DNA of 64,000 nucleotides from Sporosarcina jiandibaonis (GCF_013184495.1 NZ_JAAOIY010000004.1:124001-188000); one strand, 5' to 3'; shown: positions 33,951 through 44,230, counted from the first letter of the stretch. Notes: generated from the sequence alone by a model not told the origin. A program made the numbers and translations.

Positions 33951-36095
33951 TCACTTGAAATAATCCAATACGCCAAGCATAATCCCTTCGGCGGCCAGTT
34001 GTCTATATTTACTTTGTTTCAATTTTGCCGCATCGCTTGGATTATCTATAAAACCAACTTCCAAAAGAGCACTGGGAATTGCTGTTTCTCGGATGACATG
34101 AAAATTCCCTTCAGCAACTCTTCTATGAGAAATGTTCGTTTTACTTACTACATTATATTGCAATAAGTTAGCAAGGCGATTACTATTTGCTTTCTCAAAT
34201 TTTCCATACCAGAATGTCTCAACACCACGAGCAGAGCTGTTAAATGCATTTCCATGAATGCTTACGAAAATATCAGCTTTCAAGTTATTAGCAATCGCAG
34301 CTCTTCCTGCCAATGAAACATAAGTATCTGTTGTTCTTGTCATAAAGACGCTAAAGCCGGCATTCTCCAATAATTTCTTAGTCCGAAGAGCGATATCCAA
34401 GTTTAGTTCCTTTTCAATGATGCCTAATGCTTTTGCACCGGAATCCGAACCGCCGTGACCAGGATCTAAGACGATTTTCTTCCCAGTAACATTAACGACA
34501 TGACTTTTATGGATATATCCCGTAGTAGGTTTTCCGTTAACATAGACTGTCGCTTCATACCAACTATCGGTAAAAGTGCGATAAATTAATCCTTTACCAA
34601 ATGAATAGCTTTTCAAGCTTTTAGACAAAGTAGATGCCTTCGAATAAACTCTTGTTGGACTATTAACTGCAATCCCTCTAACGGATTTTGAGTTAGTCAC
34701 AACATTTTCAACATCATTACGATTAATATAACCAGTTCGAGCTTTACCATTAACATAAACTGTCGCCTCATACCAAGCGCTATTAAATGGTCGATAAAGT
34801 AAAACACGTCCTTGAGAATAAGACTTTAATTTTGCTGAATTCGTAGATGTTGTGCTATACACAGAAACAAGTTTGGATACGGCTACTCCTTTTATAGGAG
34901 CCTGGGTTACGGTTGGTACAGGTAATTGAGTTACGTTTAATAAAGGTAATGCAGGTCCTACATCATTTACATGAATGTAGCCGGTCCTTGCTTTACCGTT
35001 TATAATTACTGTCGCTTCATGCCATTGCGACGAAAAAGTTCGGTAAATGAGCCTAGCCCCACGCTTATAACTCTTTAAAACCCCATTATTTCGCGTTGGG
35101 CTTTGATATACATGTACCGGTTGAACTAATCCATAGCCTACAAGTCTTTGCTGCTCTACAAGGACGTCCACATCATTTACGTTAATATATCCTGTTTGAG
35201 GTTTACCACCTATGTAAACTGTTGCAATATACCAATTAGAATTATGTGATTGAAATAAAAGTATATGACCTTGTTTATAAGATTTTAAAACAGAAGATGC
35301 CGTTGACGTTTGTGAGTAGATTTTTGTTGAAGTGTTTAGGGCTACCCCTTTTAAAGTAATTTTTGAAACAGCTGGAACAGCTGCAACAAATGTTGATGAA
35401 AATGTACTAACCATGAAGTTTTTATTTGTATTAATTTCATTCTTTTCTGATTGGATCACTTCAAGTTGATCCTCTGTCTTCTTTTTCAGAACTTCTGGTC
35501 TATCTAAATCAATATCTTTATTAACTTTTTCACTAAACTCCTGCTTTGTTTCTATTAATTCTTCAGTTTTTGCCTGTAGACTCGGCTCTTTTTTAATAGT
35601 TATCTCTTTATTCTGATTTTCAAGTTCAAGCTCATTTATTAATTCAGATGAATTATTTACTTCTTCACTGAGCATATTCTCCTCAAAATTATCTTTTCTG
35701 TAGCCTTCCAAAATAAAGTTTTCATCTTTTCTTTGTTCTAGAAAGTCATCTTTGTCTAACAAATTTACTACATGGATAGTTTGAACAAAACCTGTCAATG
35801 CAGCTTGACTTGAATTTGATTCATCATCGGAAATAACTGGAATCAAAAGAACTTTTGAATACTCCTCTTTTAAATCAAGTAATTCTACTGTAGTCGAATC
35901 TGGAATAATGCTAATGACTTTTTCAGCACTTTCATCTTCAAACAATTCAATATGTCCGTCTTTTTCTGCCGCAAATAATAATACTTCCGTGACCGATTCA
36001 GCCTCGAAATTTTGTGCAAAAGTTATAGCAGGAAACAATTGCATTAATAACGAGAAAATCATAATAAAAATACTTGCCTTTAAAAATTTGTCCAT
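33951..36095 (-). CDS. N-acetylmuramoyl-L-alanine amidase (Amidase_3) with four SH3-like repeats
   Basis: A 714-residue secreted hydrolase: signal peptide (1-28), a possible degenerate repeat (35-115), an acidic charged linker (120-235), four approximately 62-residue modules (248-310, 318-380, 402-462, 472-534) with the pattern VYS..S..LKSY..G..LLYR.F...WYEATVYVNGK, and an Amidase_3 domain (540-714) with zinc ligands H547 (DPGHGG), E562 and H614 (SIHGN) and catalytic E679 (LLEVGF). The modules are nearly the same as those in the glucosaminidase at 45623 and probably target the enzyme to the wall. GGGGGAT lies before the ATG. Confidence 0.93.
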   Translation of the reverse strand: MDKFLKASIFIMIFSLLMQLFPAITFAQNFEAESVTEVLLFAAEKDGHIELFEDESAEKVISIIPDSTTVELLDLKEEYSKVLLIPVISDDESNSSQAALTGFVQTIHVVNLLDKDDFLEQRKDENFILEGYRKDNFEENMLSEEVNNSSELINELELENQNKEITIKKEPSLQAKTEELIETKQEFSEKVNKDIDLDRPEVLKKKTEDQLEVIQSEKNEINTNKNFMVSTFSSTFVAAVPAVSKITLKGVALNTSTKIYSQTSTASSVLKSYKQGHILLFQSHNSNWYIATVYIGGKPQTGYINVNDVDVLVEQQRLVGYGLVQPVHVYQSPTRNNGVLKSYKRGARLIYRTFSSQWHEATVIINGKARTGYIHVNDVGPALPLLNVTQLPVPTVTQAPIKGVAVSKLVSVYSTTSTNSAKLKSYSQGRVLLYRPFNSAWYEATVYVNGKARTGYINRNDVENVVTNSKSVRGIAVNSPTRVYSKASTLSKSLKSYSFGKGLIYRTFTDSWYEATVYVNGKPTTGYIHKSHVVNVTGKKIVLDPGHGGSDSGAKALGIIEKELNLDIALRTKKLLENAGFSVFMTRTTDTYVSLAGRAAIANNLKADIFVSIHGNAFNSSARGVETFWYGKFEKANSNRLANLLQYNVVSKTNISHRRVAEGNFHVIRETAIPSALLEVGFIDNPSDAAKLKQSKYRQLAAEGIMLGVLDYFK

Positions 36096-36489
36096 TCATG
36101 ATCCCCCATAAAAAACTAATCTCATAAAACCAACAATAAGTAGCGAATTTCGTCTATAAATAATAGTTCTTTTTCCCTGTAATAATATCGCCTCCCATAT
36201 TGGTCTATTATACTACATTAGAAATGAATTTACTGGAAAAATTTTAAAATATTAAATTGGATTTTTGTGAGCGATACTTTAGATGAAGGATTATTCTTTA
36301 CGCACTAGCCTGAGGAGTGACTATTCATGTCAAAAATAAATTGAAAATATCTCTAACACTTAAGTATAGACATTAAGAAATAAATAGGACATTGCATTTT
36401 GTGGTTGCTTTAGATACTATTTAACTAATACATAGTAAAAATGGATGACCATTCTATACTGAAAAATTGATAAAAAGGAGTGAAAAATA
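36096..36489. other. Divergent intergenic region between amidase and surface-protein genes
   Basis: AT-rich. On the minus strand TATAAT (36208-36213 complement) is a possible -10 for the amidase gene. On the plus strand GAGGAGTGA about 36309-36320 precedes an ATG with only five codons (MSKIN), perhaps a leader peptide or decoy site. Nothing else recognisable. Confidence 0.4.
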
Positions 36490-37518
36490 ATGAACACAAG
36501 CATATGGACAAAAACGGTCGGGATAGTAATTCTAATTTTTTTATTTAAAACTCCTTTATTAATGGTAAGTAGTATTGAAGGAAGCCCGACATCAATTCAA
36601 TTTCTATCACAGATAATAAAGCCTTTTGAGAATATGACGGCTTTTGCTGATGAGGTAGAGCCAGAAACAGATTCAGGTAATTTACCCGATAAAGAGCTGG
36701 ATTTAGATAATAATTCGAATACTAGCCCAGAACCGCAGATTCAAGAACCGAATCAAGAATCAGAACCAAAAACAGAACCAAAAACAGAACCAAAAACAGA
36801 TTCAAAAACAGATTCGAAAACAAATCCGCAAACAATTCCAAAAACAGAACCAAAGTCAGATTCAAGGCCGACCGCCAAACCAGATTCAAAATCTCCTAAG
36901 CCCCTTAAACCAGTAGTAAAGGAAGATGCCTTTAAAGGATCCGGAACATCAAATAACACTAAGGTGAAAAGTACCCCTATAAATTCCAGTAATACAAATA
37001 ACACGAATAACGCAAGCAACACAAGCAACGCAAGCAACGCAAGCAACGCAAATAACACTTTAAAAACCACAAATGAATCACCAACACCAGACGAAAATAA
37101 CAAAGGGTTAGAAGAAGAAATAGTGTTAGAAGAGGTTAATGAGGTAGAAGTAAATATAAATGAACTTTCTATTGAGCAATTAATTGATATGCTAGAAAAA
37201 GGCGAACTTAAATGGGAATCGAATGAAGATAAGTATTTAATAATGTTAACAGAAGGCGAAGGGCATCGTGAGTTAACGGCAGGAGAGGCAATTAAATTAG
37301 GCATAGTCGAAGAAGATTCCGAAAAGGATGAACTTGTTGAGGACCAGAGCGAGTTAGAAGAAATTGATGATGCAACGTCGGATAATATAGATGAAGTACA
37401 ACTGCTTTCTGAAAGTAAAAGCAATAATAGAAAAGCCCCTTTTTATATTAGCGCCATCGGTTTAGTAACTGTACTAGCAGGTTCATTAATGTATTTTATT
37501 CAGTGGCGAAAAGACTAA
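36490..37518 (+). CDS. Cell-surface protein with repetitive linker and tail anchor
   Basis: A 342-residue protein of unknown function. It has an N-terminal signal or membrane segment (about 8-28), then a low-complexity linker (EPKTEPKTDSKTDSK type repeats, about 75-145), an Asn/Ser/Thr tract (NNASNTSNASNASNANN), an acidic domain (about 205-315, containing LSIEQLIDMLEKGELKW), and a C-terminal hydrophobic helix (APFYISAIGLVTVLAGSLMYFI) ending QWRKD. The tail resembles a sortase signal but lacks LPXTG, so membrane retention is more likely than wall attachment. AAAAGGAGTG lies before the ATG. Confidence 0.75.
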   Translation: MNTSIWTKTVGIVILIFLFKTPLLMVSSIEGSPTSIQFLSQIIKPFENMTAFADEVEPETDSGNLPDKELDLDNNSNTSPEPQIQEPNQESEPKTEPKTEPKTDSKTDSKTNPQTIPKTEPKSDSRPTAKPDSKSPKPLKPVVKEDAFKGSGTSNNTKVKSTPINSSNTNNTNNASNTSNASNASNANNTLKTTNESPTPDENNKGLEEEIVLEEVNEVEVNINELSIEQLIDMLEKGELKWESNEDKYLIMLTEGEGHRELTAGEAIKLGIVEEDSEKDELVEDQSELEEIDDATSDNIDEVQLLSESKSNNRKAPFYISAIGLVTVLAGSLMYFIQWRKD

Positions 37519-37572
37519 AAAAAGCGACTCTATCAAGTAGTTTAATACTAAAATAGAGTCGCTTTTTTTATT
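37517..37572. terminator. Bidirectional terminator between convergent genes
   Basis: GCGACTCTAT (37524-37533) pairs with ATAGAGTCGC (37553-37562), flanked by an A-run on the left and a T-run on the right, so it can serve both the surface-protein gene (+) and the polymerase-like gene (-). Confidence 0.9.
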
Positions 37573-37577
37573 TAAAA

Positions 37578-38756
37578 TTAACTAATAGTACTTTCATTGT
37601 TGAGATTTAACATAAGAATTTTATTTACGAAAAGAGCAATTATTATCCAGCATAACATAGTAATAATTTCAAATTTATATATGAGATGTCCTTCAAATAT
37701 TTGTAAAACAAGTATTCCGACGAAGTAAGCAAACAAGATTTTGAAATTATGATCAATCTTATGCGTTTTCACTTTCATTGCTATAAAAGCAATTGCCAAT
37801 ATAAGTGCAGAAATCAATAAAACCCCGATGAATCCTGATTGATAAAATAGTTGAACATAAAGATTATGTAAATAACCATTAAATCCATCGTACTGTGTAT
37901 TGTTTCCGACGCCTGTCCAAATTCTATTAGAATGAACAACATCATCGATGGCTTCTCCCCAAATACGCTCCCTGCCAGAGAACAGATTTTTTCCAGTGTA
38001 CTTAACTGTTATATCATTTAAAACTGTTCCCAACGAAGTGTTTTTAGCCTTTGTATAAATAAATATAAAAGCTTGACTGGCAATGATTATAGATGCAATA
38101 AAAGAAAATATATATTTGTGCAGCTTTTTAACAATAAGATATATAAAGATGACAACTACAAACGCTAACATCGCAGCCCGCGACGTCGCGATGAAAAGAG
38201 CCGCAATTAAAAACAACGTATTATAGATGTTCATAATTCTAAGTATATTATTGGATTCTCTAATATTGATAATGCAAAAAAACAGTAACAAAAATGCAAT
38301 TATGCCGTTAGAATTCGCATTTGTAAAACTCATGTATGAAATCAATCTAGGAAGAAAAAGTACATTTATATAGAGAAAAACAAAGATAATTGAAACAGGG
38401 AATAAAATAACTTCATTTTTAAATGTACTTATTAATAGAAAGGTTAATAAAATAATCGTTAGATATAACATATAGTGAGGTTTTAAAGGAACTTGCATAT
38501 TGATGTTTAATATATAGTAAGTAAAGAAAATTATAGTTAAAGAAATTATTAATAATGAACTTTTAGAGACGATGAAATCTCTGTTGAAGATTAAGTAGTA
38601 TATTAAGATAGCTATTAAAATCACGAGAGGACCAATCAATGATTCCTTGCTCATAAATTGAAATGGCGTAAACTGCATTCCCATTATGAAAAGACTACCT
38701 AAAATAAAAACATTTAGAATCAACTTTACTAGATAAATCTGGTGATTTTTTAGCAT
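37578..38756 (-). CDS. O-antigen ligase/polymerase (Wzy) family membrane protein
   Basis: A 392-residue protein with about 10-12 membrane helices and one large extracytoplasmic loop (about 235-285). The loop region shows the Wzy_C-type pattern: TSRAAMLAF before it, then GRERIWGEAIDDVVHSNRIW, TGVGNN and LHNLYVQLFYQSGFIG. Such proteins join or polymerise lipid-linked glycans on the outer face of the membrane. In this context it may polymerise a surface glycan or attach a decoration to teichoic acid; the substrate is unknown. GGAGG lies before the ATG. It converges on the surface-protein gene. Confidence 0.82.
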   Translation of the reverse strand: MLKNHQIYLVKLILNVFILGSLFIMGMQFTPFQFMSKESLIGPLVILIAILIYYLIFNRDFIVSKSSLLIISLTIIFFTYYILNINMQVPLKPHYMLYLTIILLTFLLISTFKNEVILFPVSIIFVFLYINVLFLPRLISYMSFTNANSNGIIAFLLLFFCIINIRESNNILRIMNIYNTLFLIAALFIATSRAAMLAFVVVIFIYLIVKKLHKYIFSFIASIIIASQAFIFIYTKAKNTSLGTVLNDITVKYTGKNLFSGRERIWGEAIDDVVHSNRIWTGVGNNTQYDGFNGYLHNLYVQLFYQSGFIGVLLISALILAIAFIAMKVKTHKIDHNFKILFAYFVGILVLQIFEGHLIYKFEIITMLCWIIIALFVNKILMLNLNNESTIS

Positions 38757-38850
38757 TTTATACCTCCATTATATGTGAATATTGATTCTTTAAGGATACA
38801 CCAAAAAACAAAAAATGGTAAATGTAATGATTTTGAGACATTGAAATAGC

Positions 38851-38886
38851 AAAACGATCCAATAATAACCATTGGATCGTTTTTAT
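38851..38886 (-). terminator. Terminator of the GT2-TagF fusion gene
   Basis: ACGATCCAAT (38854-38863) pairs with ATTGGATCGT (38871-38880), with T-rich flanks on both strands. It follows the minus-strand gene ending at 38896. Confidence 0.88.
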
Positions 38887-38895
38887 AAGTTAGCG

Positions 38896-41025
38896 CTATT
38901 TTCCTTTAAACACAGCATTAACCGTGTTTTTAGATGCATTACCATTATCCCAAGCACAAAACCGCTTATAAAAGGAATCATATTTTGATTGATATTCCTT
39001 TTGAACATCCTCAATCGTAGCAATAGCATCAATAATTTCTTCTGTCGTTCTCAGTAAAGGCCCTGGGACTTCATTTTCGATATCAAGATAAAAACCTCTG
39101 AGTTTATCACGATAATTTTCCAAATCATATGTGTAGAACAGAATTGGTCTCTTTAAATTCGCAAAATCGAAAAACACTGAAGAGTAATCCGTTATTAATA
39201 TATCCGAAACTAAGTATAGTTCGGCAATATCATCATAACTCGAAAAATCGTAAACAAAACCGCTATATTCCGATATATCCAATTGATTGGCAATGAAATA
39301 ATGCATTCGCAACAATACAATATAATTATCACCAAGCTCAGCCTGCAACTTATCTAATTCGAGTTGTAAAGTGAATTTATATTTACCTGCAGAAAAGAAC
39401 TCATCATCCCGCCAAGTAGGGGCATACAAAACAACCTTTTTATCAGTCGGTATACTCATCGAATTCTTTAAATCATTAATATTGTCCGGATTATTTTTCG
39501 TATATAAAATATCATTTCTCGGATAACCGAATTCCAACATTTCTTTCTCGTATTTAAACGCCCTGCGAAATATTTCAGATGAATAGGCATTTGGTGAACT
39601 TAAATAATCCCATCTTCTAGATTGTTTATAAAAATTCGGCTTATAATTTGGATCTGCCGAATAAACATCCTCCATGTCAAACACCAATTGTTTTAAAGGT
39701 GTCCCATGCCAAGTTTGCAAATATACATTTCCTTCTCTTTTATTTAACGTGATAGGAAGTCGCGAATTACTCACCCAATACTTTGCTCGTGCAAGGTAAT
39801 AAAAATACTTCAAACTAAATCTTTTTACTTGAATTGCATTACCAGGGATATTCTTCTTCTCATTAAAAATCCAAACATAATTATAGTCCATCTTATTATT
39901 GATCATGTATTCATAAATGTACTTCGGGCTATCGGAGTAGGATTTCCCTAGAAAACTCTCGAAAACGACAGTTTTCTTCTTCATTGGCATCTTCATAAAC
40001 AAAGAACGATACAATTGAATATAAAGCCGTCTTCGCCCCTTTAAAGCTGTTTTGAGATTTCTTAGCCGCTGATGTCTTAGGTTTATTTTTTTATATCGCG
40101 CTATGTTTCCTTTTCGGAGCTCACGAATTTCTTTTTTTGTATGTGCCGGGATTGTCTTAACAAGATTTGAATTCATTCTCCTCGCTGAGTCGCTTAAAAC
40201 AGGGAAAACTTTATCAACCTTATGGTTACTGTCCAAATACTGTACAATTGGCCCGCGATAAAAACTGAGTAATTGATTATCCAAAAATAAATTGATGTTT
40301 TTATCGTCAATGTACTTGTCTTTTAATTGCATATAGACACGCATAAAATCAGTAATCTGGACTTCCATGCTTGTCTGGTTGAGGGAAGGATTCGAAATAG
40401 GGTCATTACGTCTTCGTTTATAATAAACGCTCCCTTTGACATAAGGAACTTCCTTTGTCGCTGAGAAGGCATGAACTAAAAACGGTAAATCTGAGAAACA
40501 CTCCAGATCTTCAGAAAATCTTATGTCATTATTCAATATAAAACTTTTTGAAAACAACCGATTTAAGACCGAACTATTGCGAATTAAATCATATTTTTCT
40601 TCCGTATATATTTTAATTTCATTTTGATCTGGAAGATTGCTGTCATCCTGTTCTTGGCTTACATCTGCTAGCACTTCATTTCCGGATAGCAAATCAAAGT
40701 TTTTACTATTTTCTATGAGTAACTGCAGCGTATTAGGGGGCAAAAAATCATCGCTGTCGAGAAAATAAATATAATCACCCGTAGCCATTTCAATGCCTGA
40801 ATTACGAACAGCGCCAACGCCATGTCTTTCGGTAAAGTGATGTGTTTTAATTCGGGAATCGGATTTTTGGAATTCATCAATAATTCCCTGGCTATTATCC
40901 ATACTATTATCGTTGAGTAATAGCAATTCGAAATGTTGATAAGTTTGTTGCAGGACAGATTGTATACTTTGCTCTAAAAATTCTTCTGTGTTGTGTATAG
41001 GCATTATAATGGAAATCGATTTCAT
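38896..41025 (-). CDS. Fusion of GT2 glycosyltransferase and TagF-type glycerophosphotransferase
   Basis: A 709-residue two-domain enzyme. Residues 1-230 are a GT-A family 2 glycosyltransferase: SIIMPIHNTEEFLEQSIQSV at the start, LLLNDNSMDN and the metal-binding LDSDD at 89-93. A helical basic linker (280-345) joins it to a CDP-glycerol:poly(glycerophosphate) glycerophosphotransferase (350-705) with ESFLGKSYSDSPKYIYEYM, QTWHGTPLK at 437-445, YAPTWRDDEF and TDYSSVFFDFANL. It could make a polymer with alternating sugar and glycerol phosphate, or prime and extend in one protein. AAGGAG lies before the ATG. It is transcribed away from the gene at 41230. Confidence 0.9.
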   Translation of the reverse strand: MKSISIIMPIHNTEEFLEQSIQSVLQQTYQHFELLLLNDNSMDNSQGIIDEFQKSDSRIKTHHFTERHGVGAVRNSGIEMATGDYIYFLDSDDFLPPNTLQLLIENSKNFDLLSGNEVLADVSQEQDDSNLPDQNEIKIYTEEKYDLIRNSSVLNRLFSKSFILNNDIRFSEDLECFSDLPFLVHAFSATKEVPYVKGSVYYKRRRNDPISNPSLNQTSMEVQITDFMRVYMQLKDKYIDDKNINLFLDNQLLSFYRGPIVQYLDSNHKVDKVFPVLSDSARRMNSNLVKTIPAHTKKEIRELRKGNIARYKKINLRHQRLRNLKTALKGRRRLYIQLYRSLFMKMPMKKKTVVFESFLGKSYSDSPKYIYEYMINNKMDYNYVWIFNEKKNIPGNAIQVKRFSLKYFYYLARAKYWVSNSRLPITLNKREGNVYLQTWHGTPLKQLVFDMEDVYSADPNYKPNFYKQSRRWDYLSSPNAYSSEIFRRAFKYEKEMLEFGYPRNDILYTKNNPDNINDLKNSMSIPTDKKVVLYAPTWRDDEFFSAGKYKFTLQLELDKLQAELGDNYIVLLRMHYFIANQLDISEYSGFVYDFSSYDDIAELYLVSDILITDYSSVFFDFANLKRPILFYTYDLENYRDKLRGFYLDIENEVPGPLLRTTEEIIDAIATIEDVQKEYQSKYDSFYKRFCAWDNGNASKNTVNAVFKGK

Positions 41026-41229
41026 GGTAATTCTCCTTGTACATAAATTATTGATACATGTAAAACGAAGAGTTAAATTTGGTATTACAGGCGAAAAAAC
41101 AATTTTTATGTTATTCTCTTATGAGTAAAATAAAAGTGAATTAAGTATATCATTAATATTTAATAATCATGATCAGCGAATAAATAGTTAATTGGTATTT
41201 CTGTCTTGGGGAATTATAGGAGGATGAAC

Positions 41230-44166
41230 ATGATACGCAGACGAAGCATAGTAAAAAAAGCTAAGAAAATACTAAGAATCATGAACAACCAAGTTCGTCA
41301 TTTGACAATCGGCGATATTAAAGTGTCTTCACTAAAATTTATTGGCAATTTGATGCAAGTGAGATTAAATGGTCGCGGAGTGAAAAATAACGATAGCAAT
41401 TACAGATTTATTGTGAAAGACATGCATAACTCCAATAAGACTTATAAATTTAATTGCACGCTCACTGAGGATAATGAGTTAATTGCTGAAGTAAATCTGA
41501 CAGAAATAACTAGCTTAATGGAAAAAGAACTAGGCAAATGGAGTTTTTTCGTAGCTATAAATAATTTTGAAATCCGTTTATCGACTGAAGCTAAAGCCCA
41601 AATTGAACTACAAAAACATTCTATCACAGAAAATAATCATGAACTAACAATTCAACCATACATCACTAAATACGGAAACATAAGTATCACATCGATGAAA
41701 GTCGATGAATCTGGACATTTATATGAAATGAATAACGTGTTAAATGCCTTTACTTCAAAAAAGTTACCTAACCATGTAAATAGGGTTTCTCATAGTGCAG
41801 AAGGTATTCTGATTGAAGGTTCGGCTAAGGTTACTAGAGAATTGCAAAAATATGTTTCATTAGTAATGAAGAAACGAGCATCAACACTACAATACGAATT
41901 TCCAATCACATGGCTGAATGAGAACTCATGGCAATCAAAAGTGGATGTTCATGTACTTGAGTCGCTAAAAGGAATATACGACTATTATTTACTATTAGCT
42001 GATGAAAGAACTTTCAGGATGAAATTACATGAGAACGCAATGATTGATGCGGATCCGTTGTTTCGCGAAACTGAAAAAGAATCTAGACAACTGATTAGTT
42101 ACCGAACAAAAAAAGATTCGTTATCGCTTCAATGCAAAATATCGAATATCTTTGTACAAAACTTGATTGGAAAAGTTCAATCTGATATCGTTTCGCTCCA
42201 AGGAGTCATTAATAAAGAAGATTTACCAAAACATAAAAAGCAGAATAAATATTGCTTGATATTAAGGCAGAGAAATACAGACGAATTATCGTCGTTTCCT
42301 GTCACTTTGAACGAATCGAAAAATGGCTATGATCTTAGTTTTCAATTGGATTACAAGGACCTTTTACCAAGTGATGAACTTGAGAATTATCGTTGGGATG
42401 TCTATTTGCAACTTAATATCCGCGGCTCTGACCATTTATTCCGTTTCCGTGTTAAAAAAGATCAGGAAACAGATTCGCTTGCATATGATACCCGTAAAAA
42501 AATTGAAGATGAAAACCTCTATCAAATATTCTTTTATCGAACACGTCATGGTCATGTGTCGATCTCATTAAGTTCTTTGACGATAAATCGAGATTTAAGT
42601 TCATATCGAATTAGAAATAAAAAGTTATGTTTGGGCGGTTATGCATACCTAGAGGCGATAAGCTTCAATAAGAAAAATAAGATGAATCGCTTCTTAGTTA
42701 TTAGGAACAGAGAAAGCGATTCGGAGTTGAACATACCTCTAGAAAATATAACGAGCAAAAAGAAATTATCAGGTGGGGGATTCGACTATAAGTATGCTGG
42801 GTTCTATGTAGAAATCCCGCTTGAAAGCATATGCGATCTCCAACAAAATAGTAAAGATATTCTGGACTTGTATATTCAAATTCATTACAAAAATGAAGTA
42901 GCTGAACGAAAATTAGGATTACAGAATTATAAATACTATAAAGATGATTATCGCCTAAAGTATTCTTATCAACAAAATAACCAATACTATAAAAACTATT
43001 TAACGCTAACACCACGAGGAAATATAAAAATCGAAAGCTATTCGTATACCAAAGAAATGATGCGATATATTAAGTACGGCGTTCATATGGACAGATTCAA
43101 AAATAGAAACGAAGATGTGTGGATAATCGGAGAACGTCCGGATACCGCGCAAGACACGGGGTATCATTTCTTTAAATATTGTCGAGAAAACTATCCAGAA
43201 AAAAAGATTTACTATGCAATTGATGAAAATTCGGCAGACCTGAAAAATATTAAGGATTTAGGCAACGTTTTACTTCTGGGATCTATGGAGCATTTAAAAA
43301 CATCATTAATCGCCACGACTTTTATTGGCTCACATGATATAGAATATATTTTGCCTGTGAAAAGCACTGTAATGGACAATTACAGGAAGGGGAAAAGAGT
43401 TTTCCTCCAACACGGCGTACTTGGACGAAAAAACGTTGAATATCATAAATACTATTATATTGATCCGTTTCAAATGTTTTGCGTTAGTTCTCAATCTGAG
43501 AAGGAAATGGTGATAGATGAATTCGGCTACGATGACGAGGAAGTTATGGTCACCGGACTATCCCGTTTCGATGCATTACTCGAAAAGAATAATGCAGAAA
43601 GATCTATTTTATTAATACCGACTTGGAGAGAATGGTTAAATACGGAAGAAGACTTTATGGCATCGGAATATTTCGAGCGATATAAAGGTTTAATATCAAA
43701 TGAACGACTTTTGAAATTGTTAAACCAGCATAGCGTAAATTTGAATGTTTATCCGCATTACCGTATGCAACAATTTATCGAGCATTTTGAGAAGTTAGAA
43801 ACAGACCGAGTTTCTATTATCGAGTTAGGTGAAAAAAACGTTCAAGATTTATTAATTGAAAACATGCTAATGATCACAGATTATTCTTCCGTGTCATTTG
43901 ATTTCAATTACATGTCCAAGCCGATTATTTTTTACCACTTCGATTCGGATACATTCTTTAAAAACGGTATTTTAAGACCTATCGAAGAAACATTTTTAGG
44001 TGATATTTGCAAAACAGAAGAAGCAATAATCGAATCAATCGAATATTACTTGGTGAACGAATTTGAAGAAAAACAAGAAGTTACCGATAAAAAACACCTA
44101 GTATTCGACCAAATCGATGCATCCAACAACGAAAGAATTTACAACGAGATCATTAGCCTACGTTAA
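41230..44166 (+). CDS. Large glycerophosphotransferase-family protein with long N-terminal region
   Basis: A 978-residue protein. The C-terminal third (about 620-975) is a CDP-glycerol glycerophosphotransferase domain: WIIGERPDTAQDTGYHFFKY, a variant catalytic motif FLQHGVLGRKNVEYHK (in place of TWHGTPLK), LLIPTWREWL, NVYPHYRM and ITDYSSVSFDFNYMSKP. The N-terminal two-thirds is beta-rich, charged and repetitive in feel (several stretches of the type LSLQCKISNIF, VSISLSSLTINRD), resembling the accessory domains of TarL-type proteins repeated several times; no signal peptide. The ATG at 41230 was chosen because TAGGAGG is 6 bases upstream; ATG 41224 is too close. Substrate unknown. Confidence 0.82.
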   Translation: MIRRRSIVKKAKKILRIMNNQVRHLTIGDIKVSSLKFIGNLMQVRLNGRGVKNNDSNYRFIVKDMHNSNKTYKFNCTLTEDNELIAEVNLTEITSLMEKELGKWSFFVAINNFEIRLSTEAKAQIELQKHSITENNHELTIQPYITKYGNISITSMKVDESGHLYEMNNVLNAFTSKKLPNHVNRVSHSAEGILIEGSAKVTRELQKYVSLVMKKRASTLQYEFPITWLNENSWQSKVDVHVLESLKGIYDYYLLLADERTFRMKLHENAMIDADPLFRETEKESRQLISYRTKKDSLSLQCKISNIFVQNLIGKVQSDIVSLQGVINKEDLPKHKKQNKYCLILRQRNTDELSSFPVTLNESKNGYDLSFQLDYKDLLPSDELENYRWDVYLQLNIRGSDHLFRFRVKKDQETDSLAYDTRKKIEDENLYQIFFYRTRHGHVSISLSSLTINRDLSSYRIRNKKLCLGGYAYLEAISFNKKNKMNRFLVIRNRESDSELNIPLENITSKKKLSGGGFDYKYAGFYVEIPLESICDLQQNSKDILDLYIQIHYKNEVAERKLGLQNYKYYKDDYRLKYSYQQNNQYYKNYLTLTPRGNIKIESYSYTKEMMRYIKYGVHMDRFKNRNEDVWIIGERPDTAQDTGYHFFKYCRENYPEKKIYYAIDENSADLKNIKDLGNVLLLGSMEHLKTSLIATTFIGSHDIEYILPVKSTVMDNYRKGKRVFLQHGVLGRKNVEYHKYYYIDPFQMFCVSSQSEKEMVIDEFGYDDEEVMVTGLSRFDALLEKNNAERSILLIPTWREWLNTEEDFMASEYFERYKGLISNERLLKLLNQHSVNLNVYPHYRMQQFIEHFEKLETDRVSIIELGEKNVQDLLIENMLMITDYSSVSFDFNYMSKPIIFYHFDSDTFFKNGILRPIEETFLGDICKTEEAIIESIEYYLVNEFEEKQEVTDKKHLVFDQIDASNNERIYNEIISLR

Positions 44167-44179
44167 TAATCTAGGCTAA
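44153..44179 (+). other. Hairpin at the 3' end of the large transferase gene
   Basis: TTAGCCTA (44153-44160) pairs with TAGGCTAA (44172-44179) across the stop codon. No T-run; a weak terminator or 3'-end stabiliser. Confidence 0.4.
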
Positions 44180-44230
44180 TGTGTAATGTAAATAACTAAT
44201 AACTTTCTCAGTTTAATGAAAGTAGTTGAT

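Noticed and set aside
36753..37424. Long minus-strand frame rich in Ser, Leu and Val
   Set aside because: Mirror of the low-complexity region of the surface-protein gene; no start signals.
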